The notes beneath the pieces are model-generated. The model was not told the DNA's origin. It was given only the letters and a program-made list of their open reading frames with translations, and searched no databases. A stretch of DNA of 64,000 nucleotides. Source: Alphaproteobacteria bacterium 32-64-14. Lineage in GTDB: Bacteria; Pseudomonadota; Alphaproteobacteria; Caulobacterales; Hyphomonadaceae. Shown piece after piece: positions 45,576 to 54,782 of the stretch. Location: NCBI GenBank assembly GCA_002280725.1, contig NCEM01000001.1:62001-126000 (forward strand). The letters are read 5' to 3'. The number at the start of each line of letters is the position of its first letter. Within the stretch, counting starts at the first letter, position 1. A program made the position numbers and the translations under genes.

Positions 45576-46994
45576 ATGTCGAAGCGTCTGGCGGGTTTTT
45601 GCGGGATCATTCTTGCCGCAGTGCTTGCCTCGCCTGCCTCGGCGCAGATCATTCTGGGCGGCGAACCAGTGACCACCGCCCCTGCCCAGCCCGCTCAGGT
45701 CCAGCTCACCTTCCCGCTCGATCCCGACAGCGCAGGATACCAGCACGTCAGCATCGCCGCGCCGGCGTTCTCGGGGAGCAGCGCGGCGGAAAGCGACGTC
45801 GCCGTCAAGGTTGCCGAAGTCATCCGCGCCGACCTCGCCTCCGTCGGCATCTTCAGCGCGCCGGACAGCGCCAGCATCTCGACATTCTCCGCGGACATCG
45901 GCGCGCTGCCTGCCTGGGCAGACTGGGGCAACGCAGGCGCAGGCGCGCTCCTGCTGGGTAAGGTTGTGATCGGGGATGACGGCGCGTTCACCGTCCAGTT
46001 TCGTCTCTATGACGTCGCTGCCCGCAAGCAGATCGTCGGTTCGCAGTATCGTCTTACCTCGGCCGACCAGTGGCGGCGCGCGGCGCACAAGGTGGCCGAC
46101 GATGTGCTGGTGGCCATCGCGGGAGGCAAGGGTGGCTTCGACAGCCGCATCGCTTTCGTTTCCGAGGCCGGTTCCAAGACGCGGCTCGGTGTCGTGGACT
46201 CCGATGGAGCAGCCTCCGATATCGTGCTGGAGAATGTGCTGTCGCTGACCTCGCCGCGCTTCTCCCCCACGCGGCAGATGATCGTCTATTCCGCTGATGC
46301 CCCTGTGCCGGGGAAACCGACACAGGCCCAACGCACCACGATTGCCTACGACCTCGAGAGTGGCGCACGCGCGCCGCTCACCAACGGCGCGCAGCCAAAT
46401 GCAGACGCGCGCTATTCGTCCGATGGCCGCTCGCTGATCTACAGCCGCAAGGCAGGTGCGAACACGGACATCTATCTGTTCACCCTGTCGAGCGGCAAGG
46501 AAACGCGCCTGACTGACGACAAAGGCGCCGATATTGAGCCGGCCCTGTCGCCGGACGGGACGCAGTTCGCCTTCGTGTCCGACCGCGCAGGCGGACAGCA
46601 GGTCTATGTCTCTCGCGTCGATGGCGCACCGCTGCCGTGTGCTGATGGCAAGGAAGCCAAGGCTTGCGCCCTGACATCCGCGTCGGGTGAGTATGACGGC
46701 GTCGCCTGGTCGCCGCGCGGCGACCTGATCGCCTATTCGCGCCGGGTTGGCGCGGAAGCCGCCATCCATGTTGTGCGCCCGGATAGCTCAGGCGCCCGCG
46801 CCCTCACCCAGCCAGCCAAGGCCACGCTGGACCTTCATCCCACCTGGTCGCCCGAGGGGCGCCGGATCGCGTTCTCCCGCCTCGTCGGCCAGCAGTCATC
46901 CCTGCACACGCTAGCGATCGCAGGCGGTGAACTGCGCAAGCTGGACGCGCCGGGCGATGCTTTCGAGCCGGACTGGGGCCCCAAGCTTCCCTGA
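45576..46994 (+). CDS. TolB-like periplasmic beta-propeller protein
   Basis: The 472-residue protein has a signal peptide (cleavage about residue 24, ASAQ) and a TolB N-terminal-like domain (PIEV-type, residues about 35-180). WD40-like/PD40 blades follow, such as PRFSPTRQMIVYSADA, PALSPDGTQFAFVSDRAGG, VAWSPRGDLIAYSRR and PTWSPEGRRIAFSRL. It resembles TolB of the Tol-Pal envelope system. Neither tolQ, tolR, tolA nor pal is adjacent, so it may be a second copy or a displaced tolB. ATG 45576 follows AAGGAA; an upstream in-frame ATG at 45504 would precede the signal peptide. Confidence 0.82.
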   Translation: MSKRLAGFCGIILAAVLASPASAQIILGGEPVTTAPAQPAQVQLTFPLDPDSAGYQHVSIAAPAFSGSSAAESDVAVKVAEVIRADLASVGIFSAPDSASISTFSADIGALPAWADWGNAGAGALLLGKVVIGDDGAFTVQFRLYDVAARKQIVGSQYRLTSADQWRRAAHKVADDVLVAIAGGKGGFDSRIAFVSEAGSKTRLGVVDSDGAASDIVLENVLSLTSPRFSPTRQMIVYSADAPVPGKPTQAQRTTIAYDLESGARAPLTNGAQPNADARYSSDGRSLIYSRKAGANTDIYLFTLSSGKETRLTDDKGADIEPALSPDGTQFAFVSDRAGGQQVYVSRVDGAPLPCADGKEAKACALTSASGEYDGVAWSPRGDLIAYSRRVGAEAAIHVVRPDSSGARALTQPAKATLDLHPTWSPEGRRIAFSRLVGQQSSLHTLAIAGGELRKLDAPGDAFEPDWGPKLP

Positions 46995-47090
46995 TCGACG
47001 CAAGTCTGGACCCGCATTGTCGCGGGCCCAAGCAGGGTTGGCCCCGGGTAAGCAGTCATGCCTTCGTCAAGGAGGCCCATCTGGCGCCTT

Positions 47091-47112
47091 GCAGCCGCAA
47101 TGCAGCCGCAAT
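47091..47112. repeat. 11-base perfect tandem repeat
   Basis: GCAGCCGCAAT occurs twice without spacer in the 221-base gap after the TolB-like gene. Nothing else in this gap is supported. Confidence 0.8.
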
Positions 47113-47215
47113 CCATTCCCCTACCCGAGCTACTCATTAGCGAGCTACGTAAGGCCGCGCCCTTGCAACTGAACCGCAGGATCGAGCGATTCGCTTGGGG
47201 GGCGAAGGCAAACGC

Positions 47216-47625
47216 ATGTCAGATTGGAACGCTTTGGCGATCCGCCGGCCATCTCCGGCGTTCACCATAACACGGGCGCAGGCCCTGAGCATCACGGCGT
47301 CGGTGCTGTTCGCAGTCGCGACGCTCACACTGCTCGATCTCGGCAACGAACTTCTCTACACGGCCTACTGGCAACCTGACGACTTCAAGATGTACGTGCC
47401 GATCGCCCTCGCGGGCATCGCCGCACTGGTCTTCGTCAACACGCGCTACGCCGAGTTCGAGGGCATCTCAAAGCCTGCCTCCGCGCGTCCGCCGTTGGAC
47501 TTGTCGTTCTCCTGATCGTCGAGATTCCGGATTATTCCCTCGGCCATCTCGAGGGCGCACGCGCGCTGGCCTACGTCAACGACTTCTACCCCTTCGCGCT
47601 GGTGTGCGCGGTCGTCGGCGTGTTC
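47216..47625 (+). pseudogene. 5' part of a frame-disrupted HTTM-like membrane gene
   Basis: Coding features continue through this stretch in two frames. From ATG 47216 (AAGG eight bases upstream) one frame gives MSDWNALAIRRPSPAFTITR and two hydrophobic segments, ending at a TGA at 47513-47515. From about 47461 the next frame (shifted by one base) gives RASAVGLVVLLIVEIPDYS and NDFYPFALVCAVVGVF without a stop. At about 47620 coding passes to the third frame, PPSFVIPAVMYL, which continues as the gene at 47604-48839. Two single-base losses, real or from sequencing, explain this best. Confidence 0.6.
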
Positions 47626-48839
47626 CGCCCTCGTTCGTCATTCCGGCAGTCATGTACCTGTCCTCGGCGCGGCACATGGTTACCGCCATCTCGGGCCTGC
47701 CGATGTCCACGCTCGATATCCGCTACATGCTCGACATGGCGATGTATCTTGCCGTCTTCGGCATCTTCGTCCTGAAAGTCGCTCCGCGCCTCCACCCCTG
47801 GCTCGCATCGACCGATCGCCAGGGCGAGATCGTCGGCGTCGGCATGGGTCTCCACCTCGCCAACTACTTCTGGTCAGGCATCGCCAAGGTCCTGATCGGC
47901 CCGGCGCCGTGGTACTGGGCGTTCGAGAACGAGACCTACAACCAGATCCCCTACACCATCGAAAGCGGCATCCTGCCGCTCGGCCATATCCCGTGGCTGT
48001 CGCAGTTTGCGTACGACGCCCTCCACATCTTCAACACGCCCCTGAACATCGTCATCGTTCTGGTGCAGCTCCTCGCCATCCTCTGCGTGCTGAAGGTCAC
48101 CTCGATCCTGTTCGACCTGCTGCACATCGGCATCTACGTGTTCGGCGGTCTCTTCTTCTGGCCGTGGATCTGGAACAACCTCACCATCTGGTGGGCAGCC
48201 CGCTCGCAGAAACAGGGTCTGCTGCTCAACACCAAGGTGGCTTGCATCTCAGCGATCCTGCTGGGCGCGCCCGTCCTTGGCGTCAACTCCGCCGCCTGGC
48301 TTGCCTGGTTCGACGTGTCGGACGCGCGCCAGATCTATTTCGAGGCCGTCACCAAGGATAGCCACACGGTGAAGACGCCCTCCGCCTTCTTCACCAGCCA
48401 CGCCTATTCGGTCTCGCACGGCTACATGGGTCACCACGATGTTGCCGGCCAGTACGCGGCCACGCAACTTGCCTCCAGCCATACGCTCGAGCGTAACGAG
48501 AAGTCTGGCCAGTGCGTCGCACCTTCGGCCTTCACGGAAAGCAACTACACGGAGACCCGCGAACAGAAACTCGACCGTCAGGAGAACCTCTACAACTTTC
48601 TCCACTACCACCATCGCAAGATGGAAGAGCGCGAGGCGGCGGTTGGCCGCGGCTCGTGGTATCTCCACGCCCATCACCATCCGAGCAACCCGTTCCTATA
48701 TGAAGAATTCAACGCGCTGAACCTGAACGATGTGGTCGGCTACAACCTTGTGATGGAATCTATCTGCCACTCGCTCAAGGATGGCGTGGTCGGGAAGAAG
48801 GTTCTGGCCCGTGCGACGGAGTACTACGATGTCCGCTGA
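47604..48839 (+). CDS. HTTM-like multi-pass membrane protein, main frame
   Basis: The open frame of 411 residues has at least six membrane helices, for example DIRYMLDMAMYLAVFGIFVL, IVIVLVQLLAILCVLKVTS and LLHIGIYVFGGLFFWPWI. YFWSGIAKVLIGPAPWYW resembles the HTTM (horizontally transferred transmembrane, gamma-carboxylase-like) domain. A His-rich, probably soluble tail follows (FLHYHHRKMEE, YLHAHHHPSN). The nominal GTG at 47604 is probably not the true start; the natural N-terminus lies in the disrupted part upstream. The stop overlaps by 11 bases the start of a DCC1-like gene, a common partner of HTTM proteins. Confidence 0.65.
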   Translation: MRGRRRVPPSFVIPAVMYLSSARHMVTAISGLPMSTLDIRYMLDMAMYLAVFGIFVLKVAPRLHPWLASTDRQGEIVGVGMGLHLANYFWSGIAKVLIGPAPWYWAFENETYNQIPYTIESGILPLGHIPWLSQFAYDALHIFNTPLNIVIVLVQLLAILCVLKVTSILFDLLHIGIYVFGGLFFWPWIWNNLTIWWAARSQKQGLLLNTKVACISAILLGAPVLGVNSAAWLAWFDVSDARQIYFEAVTKDSHTVKTPSAFFTSHAYSVSHGYMGHHDVAGQYAATQLASSHTLERNEKSGQCVAPSAFTESNYTETREQKLDRQENLYNFLHYHHRKMEEREAAVGRGSWYLHAHHHPSNPFLYEEFNALNLNDVVGYNLVMESICHSLKDGVVGKKVLARATEYYDVR

Positions 48840-49269
48840 TGCTAGCGGCGCCCCCGCAAAGCCCGATCCGGGCTTCGACACGAACATCACCTGGATCGTC
48901 TATGACGGCGAATGCCCGTTCTGCACGCAGTACGTGAAGCTCGTCCGCCTGCGCGAGACGGTCGGCATGGTGAAGCCCATCAACGCGCGCGAGGATCACC
49001 CCGTCGTCCGCTACGTCCGCGCCGAGGGCATCGACCTCAACCAGGAAATGGCGCTCGTCACCAAGGGCGAAGTCATGGCCGGCCCTGACGTCGTCCACAG
49101 GCTCGCCCTGCTCCCCACCGGCTCGGGTTTCTTCAGCGGGCTGATGTCGAAGATGTTCGCCTCGAAGGGCCTGACGCGCTTCATGTATCCGTTCATGCGC
49201 ACGGGCCGTAACGCGACCCTGTTCCTGATGGGCCGCAAGAAGATCCCGGCGCCGCCGCAGGACGTCTGA
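48829..49269 (+). CDS. DCC1-like thiol-disulfide oxidoreductase family protein (DUF393)
   Basis: The 146-residue protein has the DUF393 motif VYDGECPFC with the C29-x-x-C32 pair near the start, followed by FMYPFMRTGRNATLF at the C-terminus. The family has a thioredoxin-like fold and is often coupled to HTTM membrane proteins, as here (start overlaps the upstream stop by 11 bases). It may reduce or oxidise a membrane partner; direct evidence in the family is thin. Confidence 0.84.
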   Translation: MSADASGAPAKPDPGFDTNITWIVYDGECPFCTQYVKLVRLRETVGMVKPINAREDHPVVRYVRAEGIDLNQEMALVTKGEVMAGPDVVHRLALLPTGSGFFSGLMSKMFASKGLTRFMYPFMRTGRNATLFLMGRKKIPAPPQDV

Positions 49270-49344
49270 GCCCTTCAGCTTGCCGAGACGCTCAAACCGC
49301 TATGCGCCAACAAATACAGCGCTTCTGCACGGTATCGCGTTTCG

Positions 49345-49359
49345 TGCGAACGGTTCGCA
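49345..49359. promoter_or_regulatory. 15-base palindrome upstream of the molybdenum hydroxylase genes
   Basis: TGCGAAC-G-GTTCGCA is a perfect dyad 207 bases before the small-subunit start, in a 296-base gap otherwise lacking features I can support. A regulator binding site is possible. Confidence 0.45.
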
Positions 49360-49565
49360 ACAACTCGCCCAAACTCGCGCAAGCGTGTTTCGGACGGGAT
49401 GATTTAGGCCTGAGCGCACGCTCACCTGCGATTGGCGTTCACCAACTCCCGCGTTATTGAATCTGCCAAGGCGCGCCCGGCTTCGGATGGGCGCGTGCGT
49501 CGCGGGTTATAAAAATGGGCGGAGGAGCCGGGACACCCTCCCGGAACACGCCCGCGGAGCTCCAA

Positions 49566-50048
49566 ATGGCAAGCTATACAATCAACGTGAACGGGAAGAC
49601 CCAGACGGTGGAAGCCGATCCGGCCATGCCGCTGCTGTGGGTGTTGCGCGACAAGCTTGGGCTTGTTGGCACCAAGTTCGGCTGCGGCGTCGCGGCCTGC
49701 GGCGCCTGCACGGTGCACCTTGATGGCAAGGTGACACGCGCGTGCGTCACGCAGATCTCCACCGTCGGCGCCCAGCGCGTCATGACGATCGAGGCGATCG
49801 GCGAGACCAAGACCGGTCAGGCTGTCCAGAAAGCCTGGCTCGATGTGGACGTGATGCAGTGCGGCTACTGCCAGGCCGGCCAGGTGATGGCCGCCACCGC
49901 GCTGATCAACGCCAATCCTGCCCCGACCGACAAGGACATCGACACCGCAATGCAGGGCAATGCCTGCCGTTGTGGCACCTACGTACGCATCCGCGAGGCG
50001 ATCAAGACCGCCGCGGGCGTCGACACCAAAGACAAGCGGGAGGTCTGA
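49566..50048 (+). CDS. molybdenum hydroxylase small subunit, [2Fe-2S] protein (IorA-like)
   Basis: The 160-residue protein has a plant-type [2Fe-2S] site (C40, C45, C48, C60) and a second [2Fe-2S] site (C99, C102, C134, C136). This layout is typical of the small subunit of isoquinoline 1-oxidoreductase or aldehyde oxidase of the xanthine oxidase family. It carries electrons from the Mo-containing large subunit. ATG 49566 gives the usual [11 protein letters not shown] start. It lies three bases before the large-subunit gene. Confidence 0.93.
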   Translation: MASYTINVNGKTQTVEADPAMPLLWVLRDKLGLVGTKFGCGVAACGACTVHLDGKVTRACVTQISTVGAQRVMTIEAIGETKTGQAVQKAWLDVDVMQCGYCQAGQVMAATALINANPAPTDKDIDTAMQGNACRCGTYVRIREAIKTAAGVDTKDKREV

Positions 50049-50051
50049 ACC

Positions 50052-52328
50052 ATGGCTGACGGCAACATCGTAACCTCACGCCGCTTCTTCCTGTTTGCAT
50101 CCGCCGCCGGTGGCGGCCTGATGCTCGCGGGATGCATGACACCCTCCGACACCACGGATGGCGCGCCCACCATCGCCGCCGAACCGCCGCCGCCTCCGGC
50201 CCCGCCCGTCGACATGAACGTCTTCGTCGCGGTCTCGACCGACGGCACCGTCCGCATCATGGCGAAGAACCCGGAAGTCGGTCAGGGCATCAAGACGATG
50301 CTCCCCATGCTGATCGCGGAAGAGCTGGACGCCGACTGGTCCAAGGTCGCCATCGAGCAGGCCAATGCAGACGCCAAATACACGGGCCCGACGCTGGGCG
50401 GCGGCCAGATCGCTGGCGGTTCGTTCGCCACGCCGCAACACTGGAATCCGATGCGTCAGGTCGGCGCTGCAACGCGCCTGATGCTGATCCAGGCTGCCGC
50501 CGCGCGCCTCGGCAAGCCGGTGGAGGAGTTCACCACCGAACCGTCGATCGTCGTCCACGCCGCCTCGAATACGAAGATCCCGTATGGCGATCTCGTCGTC
50601 GACGCGGCCAAGCTTCCGGCCCCGGATCTCGCGACCGTCAAGCTGAAGGACGCCAAAGGCTACCGCCTCATCGGCAAGTCGATGCGCAACTGGGATTCGC
50701 CCAAGATCGTGCGCGGCGAGCCCATCTTCGGCATCGACGTCAAAGTCGACGGCATGAAGTACGCCTACTACGAAAAGGCCCCAGTGTTCGGCGGCACGGT
50801 TGTTTCGGCCAACACGGCCGAGATCAAGGCCCTGCCGGGCATCGTCGATTGCTTCGTGGTGAAGCAGGTTGGCAACCTTCCCACAAAGATGGGCCTGCTC
50901 GATGGCGTCGCCATCGTGGCCGACGACTGGTGGACTGCGAAAAACGCCGCGTCTAAGCTGAAAATCACCTGGGATGAAGGCGTCTCGAAGGACGACTCGA
51001 CCGCAGGGTTCGACGCCAAGGCTGCCGAACTCGCCAAGGGCGCGCCGGGCTCCAACCTGTCCAAGGTTGGCGACGCCGCTGCTGCTCTCAAGACTGCCGC
51101 CAAGACCATCGAGGGAAGCTACGTCTATCCGTTCCTCGTCCACGCCCCGCTTGAGCCGATGAACTGCACGGCGCACGCGAAGGCCGACGGCACGGTGGAA
51201 GTCTGGGCCCCGACGCAGCGTCCCGATATGGGCGCGAACGGCGCGTTTGGCCTGATCCAGACAGCTCTCGGCGTCGAGAAGGACAAGATCACCATCCACA
51301 TGATCCGCGCGGGCGGAGGCTTTGGCCGCCGTCTCGACAACGACTACGCTGTCGAAGCCGCCGCGATCTCGAAGCAGGCCGGCAACATCCCGATCAAGCT
51401 GATCTGGACGCGCGAACAGGATATGGGCCACGACCCGTATCGTCCGGGCGGCTACCACAACTTCAAGGCTGGCCTCGACAAGAACAACAACCTTGTCGCG
51501 TTCACCAACCACTTCGTCACGTTCGGCCGCCCCAATGCGTCCGGCGTGCTCGCCCCGCTGGCCAGCGCTAACTCGCCGCCGCAGGAGTTCCCGGCCAACT
51601 ATGTGCCGAACCACTCCTACGACCAGAGCATCATGACGGGCGGCATGCCCACCGGACCGCTCCGGGCGCCGACGTCGAACGCGGTGTGCTTCGCCCACCA
51701 GTCCTTCATCGACGAAGTGGCGCACGCCGCCGGCAAAGACCCGCTGGCTTTCCGCCTTGAACTTCTGAACCTGCCCGTCCCGACCGGCGCAAACCGCACC
51801 GGCATGAACGCGGCGCGCATGGCCGATGTCGTGCGCGTTGTGGGCGAGCGTTCGGGCTGGGCCAATCGCGCCTCCCTGCCGAAGGGCGCCGGCATGGGCG
51901 TCGCCTTCTACTTCTCGCACCAGGGCTATTTCGCCCAGGTCGCCAAGGTGAAGGTCGAACAGAACGGCCAGTGGCGCGTGCTGAAAGTGTGGTGTGTGGG
52001 TGATGTCGGCTCGACGATCATCAACCCCACGAACGCACACAACCAGGTCCAGGGCTCGATCGTCGACGGCATCTCGGAGATGCACCAGAAGATCACCTTC
52101 GACAAAGGCCGCACGGTGCAGCAGAACTTCTACGACATGCCGCTGCTGCGCATGGACTATGCCCCACAGATCGACAGCCACTTCCACATTTCGGCCAACT
52201 CGCCGACGGGCCTGGGCGAACCTGCCCTGCCTCCGGTCCTGCCGGCCGTGGCGAACGCGATGTTTGCCGCTACGGGCAAGCGCATCCGCGTGCTGCCGGT
52301 CGCCCAGAGCGAGCTGCGCTGGAGCTGA
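50052..52328 (+). CDS. molybdenum hydroxylase large subunit (IorB-like), Tat-exported lipoprotein
   Basis: The 758-residue protein opens with a twin-arginine motif SRRFFLF (9-15), a hydrophobic stretch and lipobox L-A-G-C (C28), then a Pro/Ala linker. So it is probably folded in the cytoplasm, exported by Tat and lipid-anchored. The Mo-cofactor segments MAKNPEVGQGIKTMLPMLI, GGGFGRRLDNDY and GLGEPALPPV match isoquinoline 1-oxidoreductase beta/aldehyde oxidoreductase. It hydroxylates a heterocycle or aldehyde with water; the substrate is unknown. No third cytochrome subunit is adjacent, but a CxxCH protein follows. Confidence 0.92.
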   Translation: MADGNIVTSRRFFLFASAAGGGLMLAGCMTPSDTTDGAPTIAAEPPPPPAPPVDMNVFVAVSTDGTVRIMAKNPEVGQGIKTMLPMLIAEELDADWSKVAIEQANADAKYTGPTLGGGQIAGGSFATPQHWNPMRQVGAATRLMLIQAAAARLGKPVEEFTTEPSIVVHAASNTKIPYGDLVVDAAKLPAPDLATVKLKDAKGYRLIGKSMRNWDSPKIVRGEPIFGIDVKVDGMKYAYYEKAPVFGGTVVSANTAEIKALPGIVDCFVVKQVGNLPTKMGLLDGVAIVADDWWTAKNAASKLKITWDEGVSKDDSTAGFDAKAAELAKGAPGSNLSKVGDAAAALKTAAKTIEGSYVYPFLVHAPLEPMNCTAHAKADGTVEVWAPTQRPDMGANGAFGLIQTALGVEKDKITIHMIRAGGGFGRRLDNDYAVEAAAISKQAGNIPIKLIWTREQDMGHDPYRPGGYHNFKAGLDKNNNLVAFTNHFVTFGRPNASGVLAPLASANSPPQEFPANYVPNHSYDQSIMTGGMPTGPLRAPTSNAVCFAHQSFIDEVAHAAGKDPLAFRLELLNLPVPTGANRTGMNAARMADVVRVVGERSGWANRASLPKGAGMGVAFYFSHQGYFAQVAKVKVEQNGQWRVLKVWCVGDVGSTIINPTNAHNQVQGSIVDGISEMHQKITFDKGRTVQQNFYDMPLLRMDYAPQIDSHFHISANSPTGLGEPALPPVLPAVANAMFAATGKRIRVLPVAQSELRWS

Positions 52329-52355
52329 TCCGGCACTGCCGGTTCGGAAGAATCA

Positions 52356-52391
52356 CGGCCCGGGGCGCAGGCCTCGGGCCGCTTTCTTTTT
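52356..52391 (+). terminator. intrinsic terminator after the molybdenum hydroxylase genes
   Basis: CGGCCCG and CGGGCCG pair around a 12-base loop and are followed by CTTTCTTTTT, 27 bases after the large-subunit stop. A 10-base palindrome CCGTTAACGG follows at 52404-52413. Confidence 0.82.
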
Positions 52392-52608
52392 GGGGTGCAA
52401 CTGCCGTTAACGGAAGCCTGTCCTTATCGACAGTCGCCAAACCAGACCGGGAAGGCGTCCGACTAGCAGAGTTGTGACCAGTAACGGCCGATATTTCAGG
52501 CGCTGAAGGCGCAGGCCGCATTGACGGTTTTTCAGCCAGAATAAATACTGAAATCAACATTACGCGCATAAAATACGCCCGGAGCGCGGGCCCCAAGGGA
52601 GAGCTGGA

Positions 52609-54576
52609 ATGAAGCGCATTCTGATCACGACGGCGATGGCCGTTGCTGTAGCCGCTGCTGGCGTCAGCGCGGTGATCGCCGCGCCCGCCCCGACGACCGG
52701 GGGCGCGCCTGAGCGTGTCGGCAACTTCCAGCTGACCGACACCACCCGCCTCGCCCACGAGCTGTACTATTTCAAGTACGCCCCGGCGATCGTGCTGATG
52801 TCGCAAACCAACGGCGGCAAGGTCTCGCGCGAAGGCGCGGCGCAGATGGCCAAGCTGCAGGCGACCTACAAGGACCAGGGCGTCCTCTTCTACATGATCA
52901 ACTCGACGCCCGGCCAATCGCGTGAAGCGGCTGCCGCGGAAGCCAAGTCGCAGAAGTTCGCGGTTCCCGTGCTGATCGACGAACTGCAACTCGTCGGCGA
53001 GGAACTGGGCGTGAAGCGCGAAGGCGAAGTCTTCGTGATCGAGCCGAAGTCGGGCTTCAAGGTTGCCTATCACGGCCCGGTCACTCAGACCGCCAAGGCC
53101 ATCGACGCCGTGCTCGCGGGCAAGCCGGTCGCGACGCCGCGCGTCGAAGTCAAAGGCGGCAAGGAAATCGCGTTCCCGGAGCGCGGCCGCGCGGCTGAAC
53201 ACGCCGCCATCTCCTACACCAACGACGTCGCGCCGATCTTCCAGGCCAAGTGCGTCGCCTGCCACCAGGAAGGCGGCATCGCTCCCTTCAAGTTCGACAG
53301 CTACGAGATCGTGAAATCCTTCGCGCCGATGATCATGGAATCGGTGATGTCGGAGCGCATGCCGCCCTACTTCGCGGACCCGCATATCGGCACGTTCCAG
53401 AACGACCACGGCCTCACCGCTGACCAGAACAAGACGCTGATCCACTGGCTGCGCGCAGGCGCACCGCGTGGAACGGGCGCTGACGTCCTTAAGGAAACCG
53501 CCAGCGCCGCGCCGGAGTGGCCAACCAACCTCGGCAAGCCCGATGTGGTCGTGACGCTCCCGGCGTTCGACGTGCCCGCCTCCGGCACGGTCGAATACCA
53601 GAACATGCGTATCGACAACCCGTTCAAGGAAAACACGTGGCTGAAGGCAATCGCCATCCGTCCGGGCGATCGTTCGGTGCTGCACCACGTGACGTCGAAC
53701 CACTCGCCGGATCGCGGCACTGCGCCGGCGAAAATCCCGGGCGGTTCGGTCGGCTCCTACACGCCGGGCGCAGAACCGCAGGTCATCGCCACGGGCGCCG
53801 GCGCACCGGTTCCTGCCGGTGGCAAGCTGTCGTTCTCGATGCACTACACGACGACGGGCAAGGCTGCGACCGACCAGACGCAGATCGGCTACTACACGCT
53901 GAAGGCCCCGCCGGAGTTCATCAAGCGCTCGACCGTCATCTCCGACTTCGCGCTGCGCATCCCGAAGGGCGAAGCCCGCCACAAGGAGATCGCGTATCTC
54001 GAATTCCCGGCCGACGCCTATCTCTACACGCTGTACCCGCACGCCCACTATCGCGGCTGGTCGGTCGAACTGAAACAGATCGACGCCGACGGCAAGGAAA
54101 CGATGCTGCTCGCACTGCCGAAGTACGACTTCAACTGGCAGCGCGATTACGATCCGGTGGAGCCGATCCTCATCCACGCCGGCACCAAGCTGGTCGCGTC
54201 CTGGATCTACGACAACTCCGAACACAACAAGGCCAACCCTGACTCGACGATCAACGTCACCTGGGGCGAGCAGTCGTTCGAAGAGATGATGTACTTCCGC
54301 GTCAACTATCGCTGGGCTGACGAGACCGTCACCAACGTGCGCAACGACCTGCAGGGCCGCCTGATGGAGTCTCGCACGATTGGCGCGCTCGACAACAATG
54401 CTGACGGCAAGGTCCAGATCGACGAGCTGACGGGCACGATGGTGTCGGTCCGCAGCCGCTTCAAGGACCTCGACGTCAACGGCGACGGCGGCCTCGACAA
54501 GGCCGAACTGGCCGCCGGCAACGTCTCACGCGCGAACGCCACGCGCGACCTGCGCGACGCCGACATCGACCTCTAG
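52609..54576 (+). CDS. secreted redoxin-like/CxxCH/copper monooxygenase-like/EF-hand protein
   Basis: The 655-residue protein has a signal peptide (1-24) and a thioredoxin-like domain without the redox cysteines (about 35-165). A cytochrome c-like haem motif C215-V-A-C218-H219 is followed by RMPPYFADPHIG. A region like peptidylglycine monooxygenase/type II copper enzymes has HH at 359-360, MHY with H412, and PHAH (H478, H480) as likely copper ligands. Two EF-hands sit at 595-606 (DNNADGKVQIDE) and 622-633 (DVNGDGGLDKAE). This fits large periplasmic c-type copper/haem proteins known in Planctomycetes and proteobacteria. Function is unknown; it could take electrons from, or act after, the molybdenum enzyme. 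Confidence 0.8.
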   Translation: MKRILITTAMAVAVAAAGVSAVIAAPAPTTGGAPERVGNFQLTDTTRLAHELYYFKYAPAIVLMSQTNGGKVSREGAAQMAKLQATYKDQGVLFYMINSTPGQSREAAAAEAKSQKFAVPVLIDELQLVGEELGVKREGEVFVIEPKSGFKVAYHGPVTQTAKAIDAVLAGKPVATPRVEVKGGKEIAFPERGRAAEHAAISYTNDVAPIFQAKCVACHQEGGIAPFKFDSYEIVKSFAPMIMESVMSERMPPYFADPHIGTFQNDHGLTADQNKTLIHWLRAGAPRGTGADVLKETASAAPEWPTNLGKPDVVVTLPAFDVPASGTVEYQNMRIDNPFKENTWLKAIAIRPGDRSVLHHVTSNHSPDRGTAPAKIPGGSVGSYTPGAEPQVIATGAGAPVPAGGKLSFSMHYTTTGKAATDQTQIGYYTLKAPPEFIKRSTVISDFALRIPKGEARHKEIAYLEFPADAYLYTLYPHAHYRGWSVELKQIDADGKETMLLALPKYDFNWQRDYDPVEPILIHAGTKLVASWIYDNSEHNKANPDSTINVTWGEQSFEEMMYFRVNYRWADETVTNVRNDLQGRLMESRTIGALDNNADGKVQIDELTGTMVSVRSRFKDLDVNGDGGLDKAELAAGNVSRANATRDLRDADIDL

Positions 54577-54597
54577 TCTGGTCGATATCCAAACCGG

Positions 54598-54631
54598 AAA
54601 GGCCCGCTGGAAACAGCGGGCCTTTTCTTTT
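54598..54631 (+). terminator. intrinsic terminator
   Basis: AAAGGCCCGCTG-GAAA-CAGCGGGCCTTT followed by TCTTTT, 22 bases after the upstream gene's stop; a textbook hairpin with a GNRA-type loop. Confidence 0.95.
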
Positions 54632-54782
54632 GCCGGGCCGCCGGGAGCCTGTCCGGCACTCGCTACGCAGCAGCGAACCAGGGCGCGCCTCTTATGCGCG
54701 CGTTGCCGGGCAGGCGCACAGCGGTCCAGGGAATGGAACCCGAACCCATGGCCGTGCATTATCGATCTCTGGAGGCCGCAAC

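Noticed and set aside
50076..52187. A 703-codon open frame on the minus strand opposite the molybdenum hydroxylase gene
   Set aside because: It mirrors a strongly supported plus-strand gene, is rich in Arg/His/Val as antisense frames in GC-rich DNA are, and shows no domain. The same applies to long minus-strand frames at 52270-54225, 33264-35078 and 15900-17588.
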